Origin: Osedax fenrisi
Lineage: Eukaryota > Annelida > Polychaeta > Sabellida > Siboglinidae
Length of the DNA stretch: 64,000 nt
Assembly (NCBI GenBank): GCA_964019155.1
Contig: OZ025242.1
Span: forward strand, 61,356,500 to 61,420,499
Direction of reading: 5' to 3'
The notes under the pieces: model-generated
The model's database searches: none
What the model saw: only the letters and a program-made list of their open reading frames with translations
What the model was told of the DNA's origin: nothing
Part shown: positions 23,670 to 35,639 of the stretch, piece by piece
Position numbering within the stretch: position 1 is the first letter of the stretch
How the letters are laid out: the number at the start of each line of letters is the position of its first letter
Made by a program: the position numbers and the translations under genes

Positions 23670-24624
23670 GGGGAAGGAAGGGGGTTGTGGAGAGTTTTCG
23701 GGTGTTGTGGATAAGACACCCTTATCTTTTTAAATATGGATTTTTAAATATACCAAAATTTGTGTGCACTTAAAATTACTTATTATCTAATATATGTATA
23801 TTTCTATTTAACATATTTGTAAATATATATTATTTAATAGTACTTTTAGTGACATACTAAAATATCTAATATTTAAGCTAGGTAGGGTGTTGTGGATAAC
23901 GTCAATATCGTAGTTCCGTGGAAAATCCAGTAGGTGGCGATATATATTTTCAGCCAATTTTACCTCATTTTTATAATAAATCAAATTCTTATTATATTCT
24001 ATGATACATACACACGCACAATATTCGTTTGATAATGTATTGTTATAATCTGTTTATATTTGTATTAATTTATAATTTAATAACAACATATAAATGAAGA
24101 TATAGAACTTTTATCAATTTAGAAAGATATTCCATTAAATAATTCTCCTAAGGTAGAATAAAATACGGTGAGAAATTAAAATTATATATTATCATATCAT
24201 TTATTTATCTATTTTACATTGTTTATTAAATTAATAATTAATGACTTGTTAATTTAATGAGTTATTAATATGCAATTTTAATATTTAATAAGTTATAAAT
24301 GTATTAACAAAATACATATGATTATATATATATATATATATATATTAAATGGTGATTTCAGATTAATAGCGGTTATTACTAATAGACAGTATATCAAAAT
24401 ATATAATAATGTTTAACATTATGATAATGTTAGCTTTCTAAATAATTAAATATGCGATTCTATAGAATATATAGATGTATCGCGATGTTGTATATACATT
24501 TTATATGTTAATAATTATTATTCATTAATAATATTCTAGAAATTTATTTTTTATATTTTATATTAATTTACTTATTCAATAATACTTATAAAATATCAAA
24601 ATAATAACTATCACATATTCTATG

Positions 24625-24658
<34 letters not shown>

Positions 24659-25024
24659 CATTGAAATAAAATATTAATTTATATATACAATGTATATATA
24701 ATATACACATACAAAAAGTATCTAGAAAATAAATAAAAGTAATTAATTAGTAATATTAATTATTAATAATTAAATAAAAGGGATCAAATGATCTTTACTA
24801 TCAACGAACAAGATTATGCTACTATTATGCTGCTATTAATTTAAAAAATATATTATGCTGCTATTATGCTGCAATTCTAATAATTATGAGTATATTATAT
24901 AATAAAACTGAATTAAATTAATTTATACTCAATTATTGTTATATTTTATGGCTATTAATAGCATAATTATGCTCTGGTATTATGTAATATCATTGCATAT
25001 GGTAATATATGTATTGGCTAATAC
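23670..25024 (+). repeat. outer inverted repeat, left arm
   Basis: About 1.35 kb matching the complement of 36,552-37,878 with small indels. Marks are 'GGGTGTTGTGGATAA' (twice near the end), 'CCAGTAGGTGGCGATATATA', 'TATTATGCTGCTATTA' and 'TATTGGCTAATAC' at the inner edge. Confidence 0.85.
24600..24660. repeat. AT-rich palindrome 'TGTAAATATATA…TATATTTACA'
   Basis: Self-complementary A+T tract inside the outer left arm, mirrored in the right arm at about 36,915-36,950. Confidence 0.6.
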
Positions 25025-25154
25025 ATAATATGTAACATATCATAATTATAATAATTAAATATTACCAGGGAGACTCCCTGATATTGATACAAATATCCCG
25101 ATTAAAAGAATAGCCATCAAACACTCTCTAATTCTCTGCTCATCATGAAATAGG

Positions 25155-25191
25155 TTATATATATACGTAGTATATATATATAGATATATAT

Positions 25192-25225
<34 letters not shown>

Positions 25226-25245
25226 CTACGTATATATATATATAT
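25155..25245. repeat. AT palindrome at the LINE B insertion edge
   Basis: 'ATATATACGTAGTATATATA' and its complement face each other just before the 5' end of LINE copy B. Confidence 0.7.
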
Positions 25246-25249
25246 AAAA

Positions 25250-26936
25250 CAAAACTAAACCCAAACTCATTTAGCAATTATCGCCCGATCTCCCACCTAC
25301 CCTTATTAAGTAAAATATTAGAAAGAATTGTTTCCAAACAACTCATAGCCCATGTAAATAAAAATAATCTTTTCGATCCGTTTCAAAGCGCTTTTCGTAA
25401 GGGTCATTCAACCGAAACAGCTCTCCTACGTATTACTGACACTATATTATCTACCTTAAATAGCAACACGTGTTGCCAGCTAATCCTACTTGGTCTATCA
25501 TCTGCTTTTGATACCCTGGACCATAACATATTAATCTCGCGACTTACTTTAATGGGTATATCTGGCTTAGCATTAAAATGGTTTACTTCATATCTCACTA
25601 ACAGGAATATCTCTATTATGATTGACAAATCTTACTCGCCTCTTTCTCCTCTTAACCACGGTATTCCCCAAGGATCTGTTCTAGGTCCATCCCTTTTTTC
25701 TATTTATATCCGCCCTATTGCTGATCTAATTAAGAAATTTCCAAATATCCACTACCATATTTTTGCTGATGATATCCAACTGTTTACCTTTTTCCCTATA
25801 AATTCTCATAATACCATTAACTCTGAATTAATCGAGTGTGCTAACTCCATAAGATTATGGCTCCTCTCCAATAAACTACTAATTAATTCCTCTAAGACTA
25901 CTGTACTTAACATATCTACTTCTGAAACTTCCTTTCCAAACTTTACTCTAAATAACATGATTATTTCTCCTTCTCATTCCTCCAAAAACCTAGGATTAGT
26001 ATTTGATGACAAATTATCATTTAAGAATCACATATCATCCATTACAAAATCATCCAACTTTCATCTCTTCAGAATTAAAAAAATACGGACATCACTTTCC
26101 AGAAACCTTACTAAAACTCTAATTAATGCTCTTGTACTTTCACGTATTGACTACTGTTCTTCCCTACTGAATTTACTTCCTGCTAAAGCTACTGCTCCAC
26201 TTAATCGGATTATCCGTTCCTCAATACGTACTACTTACTGTTTAACTCGACTGGATCACTCTACTACAACATCCCATCAATCATCTCGTATGTGGCTACC
26301 CTTCTCCCTCAGGTGTAAATTACGTATACTATCTATAATCCATAAATCAATATATTCTTTTACCCCTAGCTATATCTCTGATCTAATTAAAAAACGTACT
26401 ATATTATCTTCTCTTCGTTACCAAAATGCTCCTCTACTTATCTCCCAGAACTCTAGTAAAAGTTCCCTAAATTCTAGAGCTTTTAAAAATTCCGGTCCAA
26501 CCCTATGGAATTCCCTCCCTCCTACCATTCGTTCTATTAGATCCCACAAAAGATTTATAAATCTTACTTCTTCTTTTCTCTCTACCCATAATCATTAAAT
26601 CATCCAACTTATTATTTGTATCCGTGTTATATTAAATTTATATCATTATTAAATCGTTATTGTATTATTATTATCTTATTATTATATAACACTATACTAT
26701 ATCAATGCAGTCTGTAGTATATACAACTACACCATATCAATGCAGACTGTAGTATATAATAGTCCTTTATATTGTTTATTATTGTTTTTCCGTTGTATAT
26801 TGAATGTATATTATTATCAAATTATTATCGTATTACTATTATTTTATTATTATTTTCTTCCCGCACGAGCGAAGGGGTCTACATGACCCTATTTTAGTGC
26901 TAATAAACTCAATATCATCATCATCATCATCATCAT
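25250..26936 (+). mobile_element. L2/CR1-like LINE, 5'-truncated (copy B)
   Basis: Starts inside RT coding sequence (…NPNSFSNYRPISHLPLLSK) and ends with an (ATC)n tail at 26,912-26,936. It is highly similar to the 3' 1.5 kb of copy A. It carries an extra block at about 26,690-26,760 with 'TATATCAATGCAG(T/A)CTGTAGTATA' twice, absent from copy A. It splits the palindrome-family sequence between 25,150 and 26,940, so it arrived after that sequence. Confidence 0.85.
25251..26598 (+). pseudogene. L2-like ORF2 RT and C-terminal domain, long open frame, 5' truncated
   Basis: Open without a stop from the truncation point to TAA at 26,596, with the first in-frame ATG at 25,552. RT blocks in order: NYRPISHLPLLSKILERIV, FQSAFRKGHSTETALL, LLGLSSAFDTLDHNIL, GIPQGSVLGPSLFSIYI, YHIFADDIQLF, NLGLVFDDKLSFKNHI. 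The C-terminal part has LINALVLSRIDYCSSLL, WLPFSLRCKLRILSIIHKSI and AFKNSGPTLWNSLPPTIRS. In palm motif A the first catalytic Asp of the family (LDLS.AFD) is Gly here (LGLSSAFD), while copy A keeps LDLSS. So despite the long open frame this RT is probably catalytically dead. Upstream endonuclease and ORF1 are missing. Confidence 0.8.
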
Positions 26937-27555
26937 ATATATATGTCGTATATTATATGATAAGTATATAATATAATTTATATATAAATATGTACTATTA
27001 ATTTTTATATTCAATAGCAATGCACATTATAGAATATCATATAGTATATAATAATGTATGCATTAGTATATTTATTAATTATGGCATGTAAAAACTATCA
27101 TTATTTGTTTTCATATATTGTTTCATGTCAAATATTTTGTGTATATTAAACTATATATGTATCTTTAAATTTAATTTTTAATAATATTAATATGATAATT
27201 TTCATTAGTACTATATTTTATGTAATATTTATTAATTAAAAATAATTGTTAAGTTTATGTGTTAAATAAAAATTACTATTATCATATACACTAATAAAAT
27301 ATTATTTATATAATAATAAATAAAATAGTATATAAATAATCATAAAATAATTCATAAATATTTTATATTTGTCTGATATTAAATTAATTAATAATTGGTA
27401 TTGAATATTTTTTATATAATTATATGATACTAATATATGCATACTTATATAATATGTAGACCAAATTATAGTTATAATAATAATAATTACTTATCTACAG
27501 ATAACAGTTGAGAATATCACACTACAAACCATCCTGTTTGACTCATGACATTGGT

Positions 27556-27593
<38 letters not shown>

Positions 27594-27640
27594 CTATAAT
27601 TTATGTATACTATAATTTATGTATAAATATGTACCATGAA
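26937..27640 (+). repeat. palindrome-family sequence, direct-repeat copy 1
   Basis: Matches 28,600-29,150 in the same orientation ('AATAGCAATGCACATTAT', 'AATATCACACTACAAACCAT', 'CTCATGACATTGGTTATTA') and the right inner arm in reverse. It continues the sequence interrupted by LINE B. Confidence 0.75.
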
Positions 27641-27659
27641 TTGTTATATTCAATGGCAA

Positions 27660-27735
27660 TATATATATTATGTGTATATGTGTATATATATATATATATG
27701 TGTGTGTATGTGTTTGTATATGTGGATGTGTGTGT

Positions 27736-27767
<32 letters not shown>

Positions 27768-27772
27768 TGTAT
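27660..27772 (+). repeat. (TA)n/(TG)n microsatellite
   Basis: Mixed TA and TG dinucleotide runs. Open frames over it encode only low-complexity Val/Cys/Tyr runs and are not genes. Confidence 0.9.
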
Positions 27773-27911
27773 TGTTGTTTAAGTATTTATTTTAAGCACA
27801 TCATTACTAATTATAATTCTATAATGTGGATCTAACAATATATATATCACATATAGATAAAAATAGCGAATGTATACATTATATATATAATATTATATAT
27901 ATATAATTCGC

Positions 27912-27962
27912 ACGATAATATTACGAATAAACGAACATCAATGTTTGGCGATAAGAAATTAA
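27912..27962 (+). repeat. dispersed repeat R3, copy 1
   Basis: 'ACGAACATCAATG' and 'GGCGATAAGAAATT' recur at 47,235-47,272 ('ACGAACATCAACG', 'GGCGATAAGAAATT'). Both copies adjoin TG-rich microsatellites. Confidence 0.55.
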
Positions 27963-27965
27963 GTA

Positions 27966-27986
27966 TATGTGTGTGTGTGTATGTGT

Positions 27987-28031
<45 letters not shown>

Positions 28032-28255
28032 TCTATCTATGTGTGTGTGTATGTGTTTGTATATGTGGATGTGTGTGTGTGTGTTTGTATGTATATATAT
28101 ATATATATATGTATATAATATATACTATATATATATATTATATATATATGTGTTTATGTGTATATATATATATGAGTGTATGTGTGTATGTATGTTTTGT
28201 ATGTATATATATGTTTGTGTGTGTATGGATATTTATATATATATATATATATATA
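27966..28255 (+). repeat. (TG)n/(TA)n compound microsatellite
   Basis: Long TG and TA dinucleotide mixture. Overlapping long frames here are artefacts of the repeat. Confidence 0.9.
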
Positions 28256-29030
28256 TATTTAATATGGTTTCTTTGTCCCTGAATTACATATATAGCTGTT
28301 AATAACAGCCTTGTGCACTATGTAAACTAGGTCATATATCATATTATGCTAATTATGAGTATATTATATAATAATACTGAATTAAATTTATACTCAATTA
28401 TTTTTATCTTTTATGGCTATTATTCTATGATATTATGTAATATCATTGCATATGTTAATATGTGTATTGGCTAATATATATATAATAATTAAATATTACC
28501 AGGGAGACTCCATGATATTACTACAGATATCCCGATTCAAAGAATATTCATCTAGTACTCTCTAAAGCTATACTCATCATGAAAGAGGTTATATATACTA
28601 TAAGTATATACTATAATTTATATATAAATATGTACCAGTAATTGTTATATTCAATAGCAATGCACATTATGGCAAGTACCAACTATCATTATTTTGTCAT
28701 TTATTTTTTCTTATAAAATTATTGGTTCATGTCATATATTTGTTTTTTATTAAACTATATGTATCTTTAAATTTAATTTTTGAGAATAATAATTTTCATT
28801 AGTATAATATATTTTATATAATATTTATTAATTATAAATAATTTTAAAGTTTATGTGTTACATTAAAATTACTATTGTTAAATTATTATTATTATTATTA
28901 CATTAATAAAATATTATTTATATAATAATAAATAAAATAACATATAAATAATAAATTCATAAATATGGAATATTTTTCTGATATTAAATTAATTAATAAT
29001 TGGTAACAAATATTTTTACCAACCTATAAT

Positions 29031-29069
<39 letters not shown>

Positions 29070-29649
29070 TACTTATATCTACAGATAGCAGGTAACAATA
29101 TCACACTACAAACCATCCTGCTGTACTCATGACATTGGTTATTATATATATATTTTTATAATTTAATTTTTTATTATTTTAAACATTATGAGTTTGAGCT
29201 AAAGTTTCGTTTTTTATTTGTATTTGATATTGTTATTTAAAAATATTATTTATTTATAAAAGTTTTACACTAATAATATATTATTATTATTATTTAAAAA
29301 AAAACCAAAAAAAATCCAAAAAAAAACAGCAAAAAACAAAAAAAAAATTAAAAAAAAATTAAAATAGTCTTTCTAAATGTTATTATTATTTAAAAAAATT
29401 AAGTTATAATTAATATTATTATAATTAATTTTATTGTATTGTTATTTTAAAAAAAAATGTTGATAATTGTTGTTTTATATATATGTTTATTTTATATTTG
29501 TATTTTATCATAGAAACTTTACTCTAAACGTTTACTCTAAACGTACCTCGATGAGCTATTCTTGCTTCTGTATCTATAGATATATAGAGTAGTATACTCT
29601 GATATTATTATTATTATTATTATTATATATACTATAATTTATGTATAAA

Positions 29650-29685
29650 TATGTATGTGTATATATGTATGTATGTGTGTGTGTA

Positions 29686-29750
<65 letters not shown>

Positions 29751-29787
29751 GTGTATGTATGTATTTATATGTATATATGTGTGTATG

Positions 29788-29843
<56 letters not shown>

Positions 29844-29940
29844 TGTATGTGTATGTTTGTGTGTTTGTATGTATATATTTATATGTGTTTATGTGAGTGT
29901 ATATGAGTGTATGTATGTATATATTTTCGTGTGTGTGTAT
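29650..29940 (+). repeat. (TG)n(TA)n microsatellite, left inner arm
   Basis: Mirrored by (CA)n/(TA)n at 33,300-33,550 in the right arm. Confidence 0.9.
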
Positions 29941-30754
29941 GGATATCTATCTCTAATAATATTTATTAATATCAAAATAATATCAATAATATAATATAGA
30001 TATTAGTTTGATAAATATTTTTTAATATTTTTTAAGAGTATTCATAAATATTATTTATTTTATAAATTACATTGATAATCTATTTTACTATCTTAAATTT
30101 CTATTAATTAATGAATTTGTTTTCAATACAAATTAATACATTATAATATTAATTTTAATATAATATTTTGACAAATTGCTGAGATACATTTGATCTATTG
30201 TATAAATATATATTCTAATTATATGTTATTATTATTATATTATTTAATATTATTATAAATATATAGTTTCATATATTTATATCAATGATGATTTATCATT
30301 ACAATCTAAATAAATTAGATCAAAGCAGTGTTATTAATATTATTAATATTATTTTGAATTATAATTTAAATTATATAATTAAATATATAATTAAAATATG
30401 ATTGTAATATTTTCACTTTAGATATATATATTTCTATTATTTTATAATATATAATATTATTATAAATATTCTAAAATCCTATATTAAATTTATTTAATAA
30501 TTGAATATACAATGTATTCTTTATTCTTATAAATAATCAGTAGACATCTATAAAATAATAAATAGAATAATAAATCTGATAAATATATTGGAAGTAAGTA
30601 ATATCCTGAGAAGAAATATTATAAAAAACATCAACCACTAATGGTAATAAGAGTAAATACAATAAGTATGATAAAGTAATGAAAGTTATGCAGTCTATAA
30701 CAATATTTAATTTTAAAATTATTTGTAATTATTTCAAAATGTTAATAAAATTCA

Positions 30755-30813
30755 AATATCTGATTCAAATCAAAAAAATAGATTTTTTTTTTAAATCCGA
30801 TTTTAATCCAAAC

Positions 30814-30860
<47 letters not shown>
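30755..30860 (-). mobile_element. hAT-like end with 'GATTTAAATC'-type subterminal motifs
   Basis: On the minus strand: 'CAGGTTTGGATTAAAATCGG' then 'ATTTAAAAAAAAAATCTA', 'TTTTTGATTTGAATCAG'. A similar end lies at 62,699-62,790 ('CAGGGTTCGAATGATTTAAA…'). It is mirrored in the right arm at 32,425-32,490. Confidence 0.45.
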
Positions 30861-30978
30861 ATCAAAAATGTGTATCTATTAATATTGTATTATATGCTTT
30901 CATGTTTTTGCATTTAAATTAATATTAAAATATAAAATTAATAATATTTGTTACTATTAATACTCTTTTTCCATTAGG

Positions 30979-31088
30979 TAATAAGAAGGGTTATCATATA
31001 CTCGGAATCCATAGACGACGATACTGAGTCTTCTGTTCAATGCAACGAATGCAAAATATTGTGTCATGAGCTATGCGTTGACATAGGT
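30979..31088 (+). pseudogene. remnant exon: Cys/His zinc-binding tail (left arm)
   Basis: After a splice-acceptor-like 'TTTTTCCATTAG' the plus strand reads VIRRVIIYSESIDDDTESSV, then QCNECKILCHELCVDIG. Acidic residues followed by C..C...CHE.C match the PHD-like finger found at the C-terminus of many DDE transposases ('QC..C..W.HE.C'). No DDE domain was found nearby, so this is an orphan piece of a transposase gene captured in the palindrome. The same text occurs in the right arm on the other strand. It could instead be a fragment of a host PHD protein. Confidence 0.5.
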
Positions 31089-31554
31089 ATATTTATAATA
31101 TGTGATTTATGTATATAATACATTTATATGGAACATTATTTAAATTTATTTTTATTATACTAATTAATAGTATTATAATTAATATTATACTAATTAATAT
31201 TATTCTAATTACTATTAATGTATACTAATTTATATTTAACTAATTAATAGTTTAATTAATATTATACTAATTTATATTATAATTGAGTCTACGAATAGAT
31301 TTCTGTTTATTTAGGCTATAGCCTATATATATATACATTTAATGGTAACTATATTTTTGTAACTGTTCAATAAAACTTTGTAATGTAAAGTAGGTTATGA
31401 CATATAGGTTACGACCATTGACCGCCTCGAAATCAAATTCTACATTATTTTATAGAAAAGTTGTTCCAACAGTAACATTATGGATACATATAATATTTCC
31501 GGAAAGTAGTAGTGGGATATATCTTAATACATAAAGTTGATTTTATTACACACA

Positions 31555-31900
31555 TAATTATTGATTATAATTGTTCTATATATGATATTACTGAGACTTG
31601 TCTAACTAATGATTATTCTTCTATAGCAGTGGTTCCCAAACTTTTTTCATCATGACACTTTTTTTGATAATTCTTAATTTAAAAATATTTTACTTAATGA
31701 CAAATTTATTTTTTTATTAATAGACTATATATGATTAATATTTTTATAAATTGTTTCATCACCCAACAACAAAAACCCAATGACCAAATAGGTTGGGAAC
31801 CACTGTTAGCATCCCAACTGGTTTCAAATTATTGATTTCTAATAAGTATGCAGAAAAGTGTGGTGTAGACTTGCTCCATTATTATCATCTGAAATTAAGC
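31555..31900 (+). pseudogene. L2/CR1-like endonuclease fragment split by a MITE
   Basis: Before the MITE the frame reads YDITETCLTNDYSSI. After it, IPTGFKLLISNKYAEKCGVDLL. Together these follow the endonuclease order '+TETWL..D…PPGF.LL……GGGV.LL' of L2/CR1 elements. It lies in the spacer between the inner arms. Confidence 0.5.
31627..31805. mobile_element. hAT (Charlie-type) MITE
   Basis: The 179-bp element begins CAGTGGTTCCCAAACTTTTT and ends (reverse-complemented) CAGTGGTTCCCAACCT. CAGTGGTT(C/T)(C/T)CAA is a well-known hAT-Charlie terminal sequence. No exact 8-bp target duplication: left flank TTCTATAG, right flank TTAGCATC. No coding capacity. Confidence 0.75.
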
Positions 31901-32154
31901 TTATTTCATCATATTCTATAATTAATTATAATTAATTTAAGAAATGTTTAAATAATAAAATATAAATAAATTCTATAATTAATTTAAGAAATGTTTAAAT
32001 AATAAAATATAAATAATATATTTAATGTTGTATTTACTGATGTATGAATTTCATATATAATTTTATTGATTTAAATATATAATAAATAAATTTAAATAAT
32101 GTTCCATATAAATGTATTATATACATAAATCATATATTATAAATATATCTATGT

Positions 32155-32264
32155 CAACGCATAGCTCATGACACAATATTTTGCATTCGTTGCACTGAAC
32201 AGAAGACTCAGTATCGTCGTCTATGGATTCCGAGTATATGATAACCCTTCTTATTACCTAATGG
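32155..32264 (-). pseudogene. remnant exon: Cys/His zinc-binding tail (right arm)
   Basis: Mirror copy of 30,979-31,088. One change is visible next to the Cys cluster (…TTCAGTGCAACG for …TTCAATGCAACG, Val-Gln to an altered codon set). The C..C…CHE.C pattern is kept. Confidence 0.5.
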
Positions 32265-32374
32265 AAAAAGAGTATTAATAGTAACAAATATTATTAATTT
32301 TATATTTTAATATTAATTTAAATGCAAAAACATGAAAGCATATAATACAATATTAATAGATACACATTTTTGAT

Positions 32375-32424
<50 letters not shown>

Positions 32425-32429
<5 letters not shown>

Positions 32430-32490
32430 GTTTGGATTAAAATCGGATTTAAAAAAAAAATCTATTTTTTTGATTTGAATCAGATATTTG
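32425..32490 (+). mobile_element. hAT-like end, mirror copy
   Basis: 'CAGGTTTGGATTAAAATCGG' on the plus strand, reverse image of 30,755-30,860. Confidence 0.45.
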
Positions 32491-33299
32491 AATTTTATTA
32501 ACATTTTGAAATAATTACAAATAATTTTAAAATTAAATATTGTTATAGACTGCATAACTTTCATTACTGTATCATACTTATTGTATTTACTCTTATTACC
32601 ATTAGTGGTTGATGTTTTTTATAATATTTCTTCTCAGGATATTGCTTACTTCCAATATATTTATCAGATTTATTATTCTATTTATTATTTTATAGATGTC
32701 TACTGATTATTTATAAGAATAAAGAATACATTGTATATTCAATTATTAAATAAATTTAATATAGGATTTTAGAATATTTATAATAATATTATATATTATA
32801 AAATAATAGAAATATATATATATCTAAAGTGAAAATATTACAATCATATTTTAATTATATATTTAATTATATAATTTAAATTATAATTCAAAATAATATT
32901 AATAATATTAATAACACTGCTTTGATCTAATTTATTTAGATTGTAATGATAAATCATCATTGATATAAATATATTAAACTATATATTTATAATAATATTA
33001 AATAATATAATAATAATAACATAAATTAGAATATATATTTATACAATAGATCAAAGGTATCTCAGCAATTTGTCAAAATATTATATTAAAATTAAAATTA
33101 TAATGTATTAATTTGTATTGAAAACAAATTCATTAATTAATAGAAATTTAAGATAGTAAAATAGATTATCAATGTAATTTATAAAATAAATAATATTTAT
33201 GAATACTCTTAAAAAATATTAAAAAATATTTATCCAACTAATATCTATATTATATTATTGATATTATTTTGATATTAATAAATATTATTAGAGATAGAT

Positions 33300-33400
33300 A
33301 TCCATACACACACACGAAAATATATACATACATACACTCATATACACTCACATAAACACATATAAACATATACATACAAACACACAAACATACACATACA

Positions 33401-33450
<50 letters not shown>

Positions 33451-33467
33451 CATACACACATATACAT

Positions 33468-33527
<60 letters not shown>

Positions 33528-33550
33528 ATATACATATACACATACATATT
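33300..33550 (-). repeat. (CA)n(TA)n microsatellite, right inner arm
   Basis: Mirror of 29,650-29,940. Confidence 0.9.
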
Positions 33551-33589
33551 TATACATAAATTATAGTATTATATATATTATATGTATTA

Positions 33590-33620
<31 letters not shown>

Positions 33621-34369
33621 TCAGAGTAGATACAGAAGCAAGAACAGATTATCGAAGTATCTATGTTTAGAGTAAAGTTTCTATGATAAAATAAAAATAT
33701 AAAATAAACATATATATAAAACAACAATTATAAAATTTGTTTTTTTTAAATAACAATACAATAAAATTAAATATAATAATATTAATTATAACTTAATTTT
33801 TTTTAAATAATAATAACATTATAGAAAGTCTATTTTAATTTTTTTTTTGTTTATTTTTTGTAAAAAACAAAATAATTTTTTTGGATTAGTTTTTTTTGTG
33901 GATTTTTTTTGGTTTTTTTTAAATAATAATAATAATATATAATTAGTGTAAAACTTTTATTAATAAATAATATTTTTGAATAACAATATCAAATACAAAT
34001 AAAAAATGAAACTTTAGCTCAAACTCATAATATTTAAAATAAACAAAATTATAAAAATATATATATATATATAATAACCAATGTCATGAGTACAGCAGGA
34101 TGGTTTGTAGTGTGATATTCTTACCTGCTATCTGTAGATATGAGTAATTATGAGAGTGTTAGGTGGTTATTCTTTGAATCGGGATATCTGTAGTAATATC
34201 AGGGAGTCTCCCTGGTAATATTTAATTATTATAATTATTATATGTATTAGCGGGGGAGGGTCATAACCGGATCGCAGGATCTAAATATGAGGCGTGTGTG
34301 TAAAGTACACTGCGCCTGTATTCATATCAATGAAGAATCATACTAGATGTAATAATTATATAATGAAAT

Positions 34370-34500
34370 GAATTAATAAAAATCAATTCACATTAATTAA
34401 AATCAATTCAAATTAAGTAATACAATTATATTAAAAGTAATGAATTCATAAAAACCAATTCAAACTAATTAAAATCAATTCAAATGAAATAATAAATATA
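34370..34500 (+). repeat. short tandem motif 'AATCAATTCAAATTAA'
   Basis: At least five imperfect repeats. Confidence 0.6.
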
Positions 34501-34849
34501 TATTTATATAAAATAGTATATATATATAATATATATACATATATGTATATATATATTATAGTTATAAATAAAATTCAAATGAATAACACATATATATATA
34601 TAATATATAACATATATAATATAGTATATAACATATATATAGATAAACTTATATACTATATTATATATTATATATGTTGTATACTATATTATATTTATAT
34701 TATATTATTTATATATATATATATATATATAAATATAATATAGTATATAACATATATAATGTTTATTACTATATTATATTTATATTATATTATTTTTATA
34801 TATATATATGTCAAAGATTTTGCGAAGCAATCCTTTGGAAAATCTTTGA

Positions 34850-35024
34850 TTATATACTATATTATATATATATATATTATAGTATATAGCTATATATATA
34901 TTTTATATACTATATTATATACTATATATGTTATATACTATATTATATATATATATATATATATTATAGTATATAGCTATATATATATTTTATATACTAT
35001 ATTATATACTATATATGTTATATA

Positions 35025-35075
<51 letters not shown>
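34850..35075 (+). repeat. tandem AT palindrome units (about 110 bp)
   Basis: The sequence 'TATTATAGTATATAGCTATA…ATACTATATATGTTATATAC' occurs twice in succession. Open frames over it are low-complexity Tyr/Ile runs. Confidence 0.75.
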
Positions 35076-35079
<4 letters not shown>

Positions 35080-35240
35080 CTATATACGTATGGTAAGTAT
35101 CCGTATACGTTATAATAACAGTACAGCGTATGTATGTAATTAATTTTATCTATAGATAATTTCAAAGTATAGTAATATTAGATATATATATGTATATATA
35201 TTATTAGATATAGATTTAATTTGTCACTGATATGAATAAA

Positions 35241-35290
35241 CCATCGATATAAAGAAAGTTTGTAAATATAAACTTTCTTTATATCGATGG
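35241..35290. mobile_element. mini-hairpin H1, copy 1, with 6-bp direct repeats
   Basis: A 21-bp perfect stem begins CCATCGATATAAAGAAAG with an 8-nt loop. It is flanked by AATAAA on both sides (35,235-35,240 and 35,291-35,296). The same stem recurs at 36,502-36,536 with different flanks. Confidence 0.7.
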
Positions 35291-35639
35291 AATAAACACG
35301 CTTCGTTCTTTCGACGCACGCCTCATATACGATCCTACGATCCGGTTATGACATAGATTTATAGTTTACATAATAATAATGATTATTTGATTTTCATACG
35401 TTAAGCGTGTATTCATTTATTGACTTCATACATAATTAGATATAACATCTACATGTCTAATTAAATAATTGTATGAATTTCAAAATAATATTTAAATGTA
35501 TTTATATAATACAAACTTGTAGAGAGTTATTCCTTCTGGATAATTACGTGTACTATTATAACAACAGTCATCGATTAATTAAGCATTTTTAAATATTTAA
35601 AATAATAGCGTTCTTATAGTTGTCGTAATTTAGAATTAT

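Larger units (their letters stand above)
28340..31160 (+). repeat. inner inverted repeat, left arm (palindrome family)
   Basis: Matches the complement of 32,085-34,245 from about 28,478 on. The right arm lacks roughly 490 bp (28,549-29,040) present here. Similarity is very high: the same 60-codon frame, MKVMQSITIFNFKIICNYF…, opens in both arms. Its first part is also a direct repeat of 24,880-25,140 plus 26,937-27,640. Confidence 0.85.
32085..34245 (-). repeat. inner inverted repeat, right arm (palindrome family)
   Basis: Reverse complement of 28,478-31,160 with a roughly 490-bp deletion relative to the left arm. The spacer between the arms is 31,161-32,084. Confidence 0.85.
34258..35352. 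mobile_element. foldback-like unit with 38-bp inverted ends
   Basis: The left end 'CATAACCGGATCGCAGGATC…ATGAGGCGTG' (34,262-34,296) is matched by the complement at 35,317-35,351 ('CACGCCTCATATACGATCCT…GGATCCGGTTATG' pattern). It encloses about 1 kb of A+T-rich palindromic and tandem sequence with no coding capacity. Confidence 0.6.

Noticed and set aside
27545..28302. Overlapping long open frames rich in Cys/Val/Tyr/Ile
   Set aside because: They are translations of TG and TA dinucleotide repeats in every frame; no coding signal.
29651..29994. Similar low-complexity frames, also at 33,250-33,557
   Set aside because: Microsatellite translations mirrored in the inverted arm.
30679..30882. 67-codon frame beginning MKVMQSITIFNFK, repeated at 32,313-32,564
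   Set aside because: Duplicate only because it lies in the inverted arms; A+T-rich with a TA run at the end and no recognisable motif.
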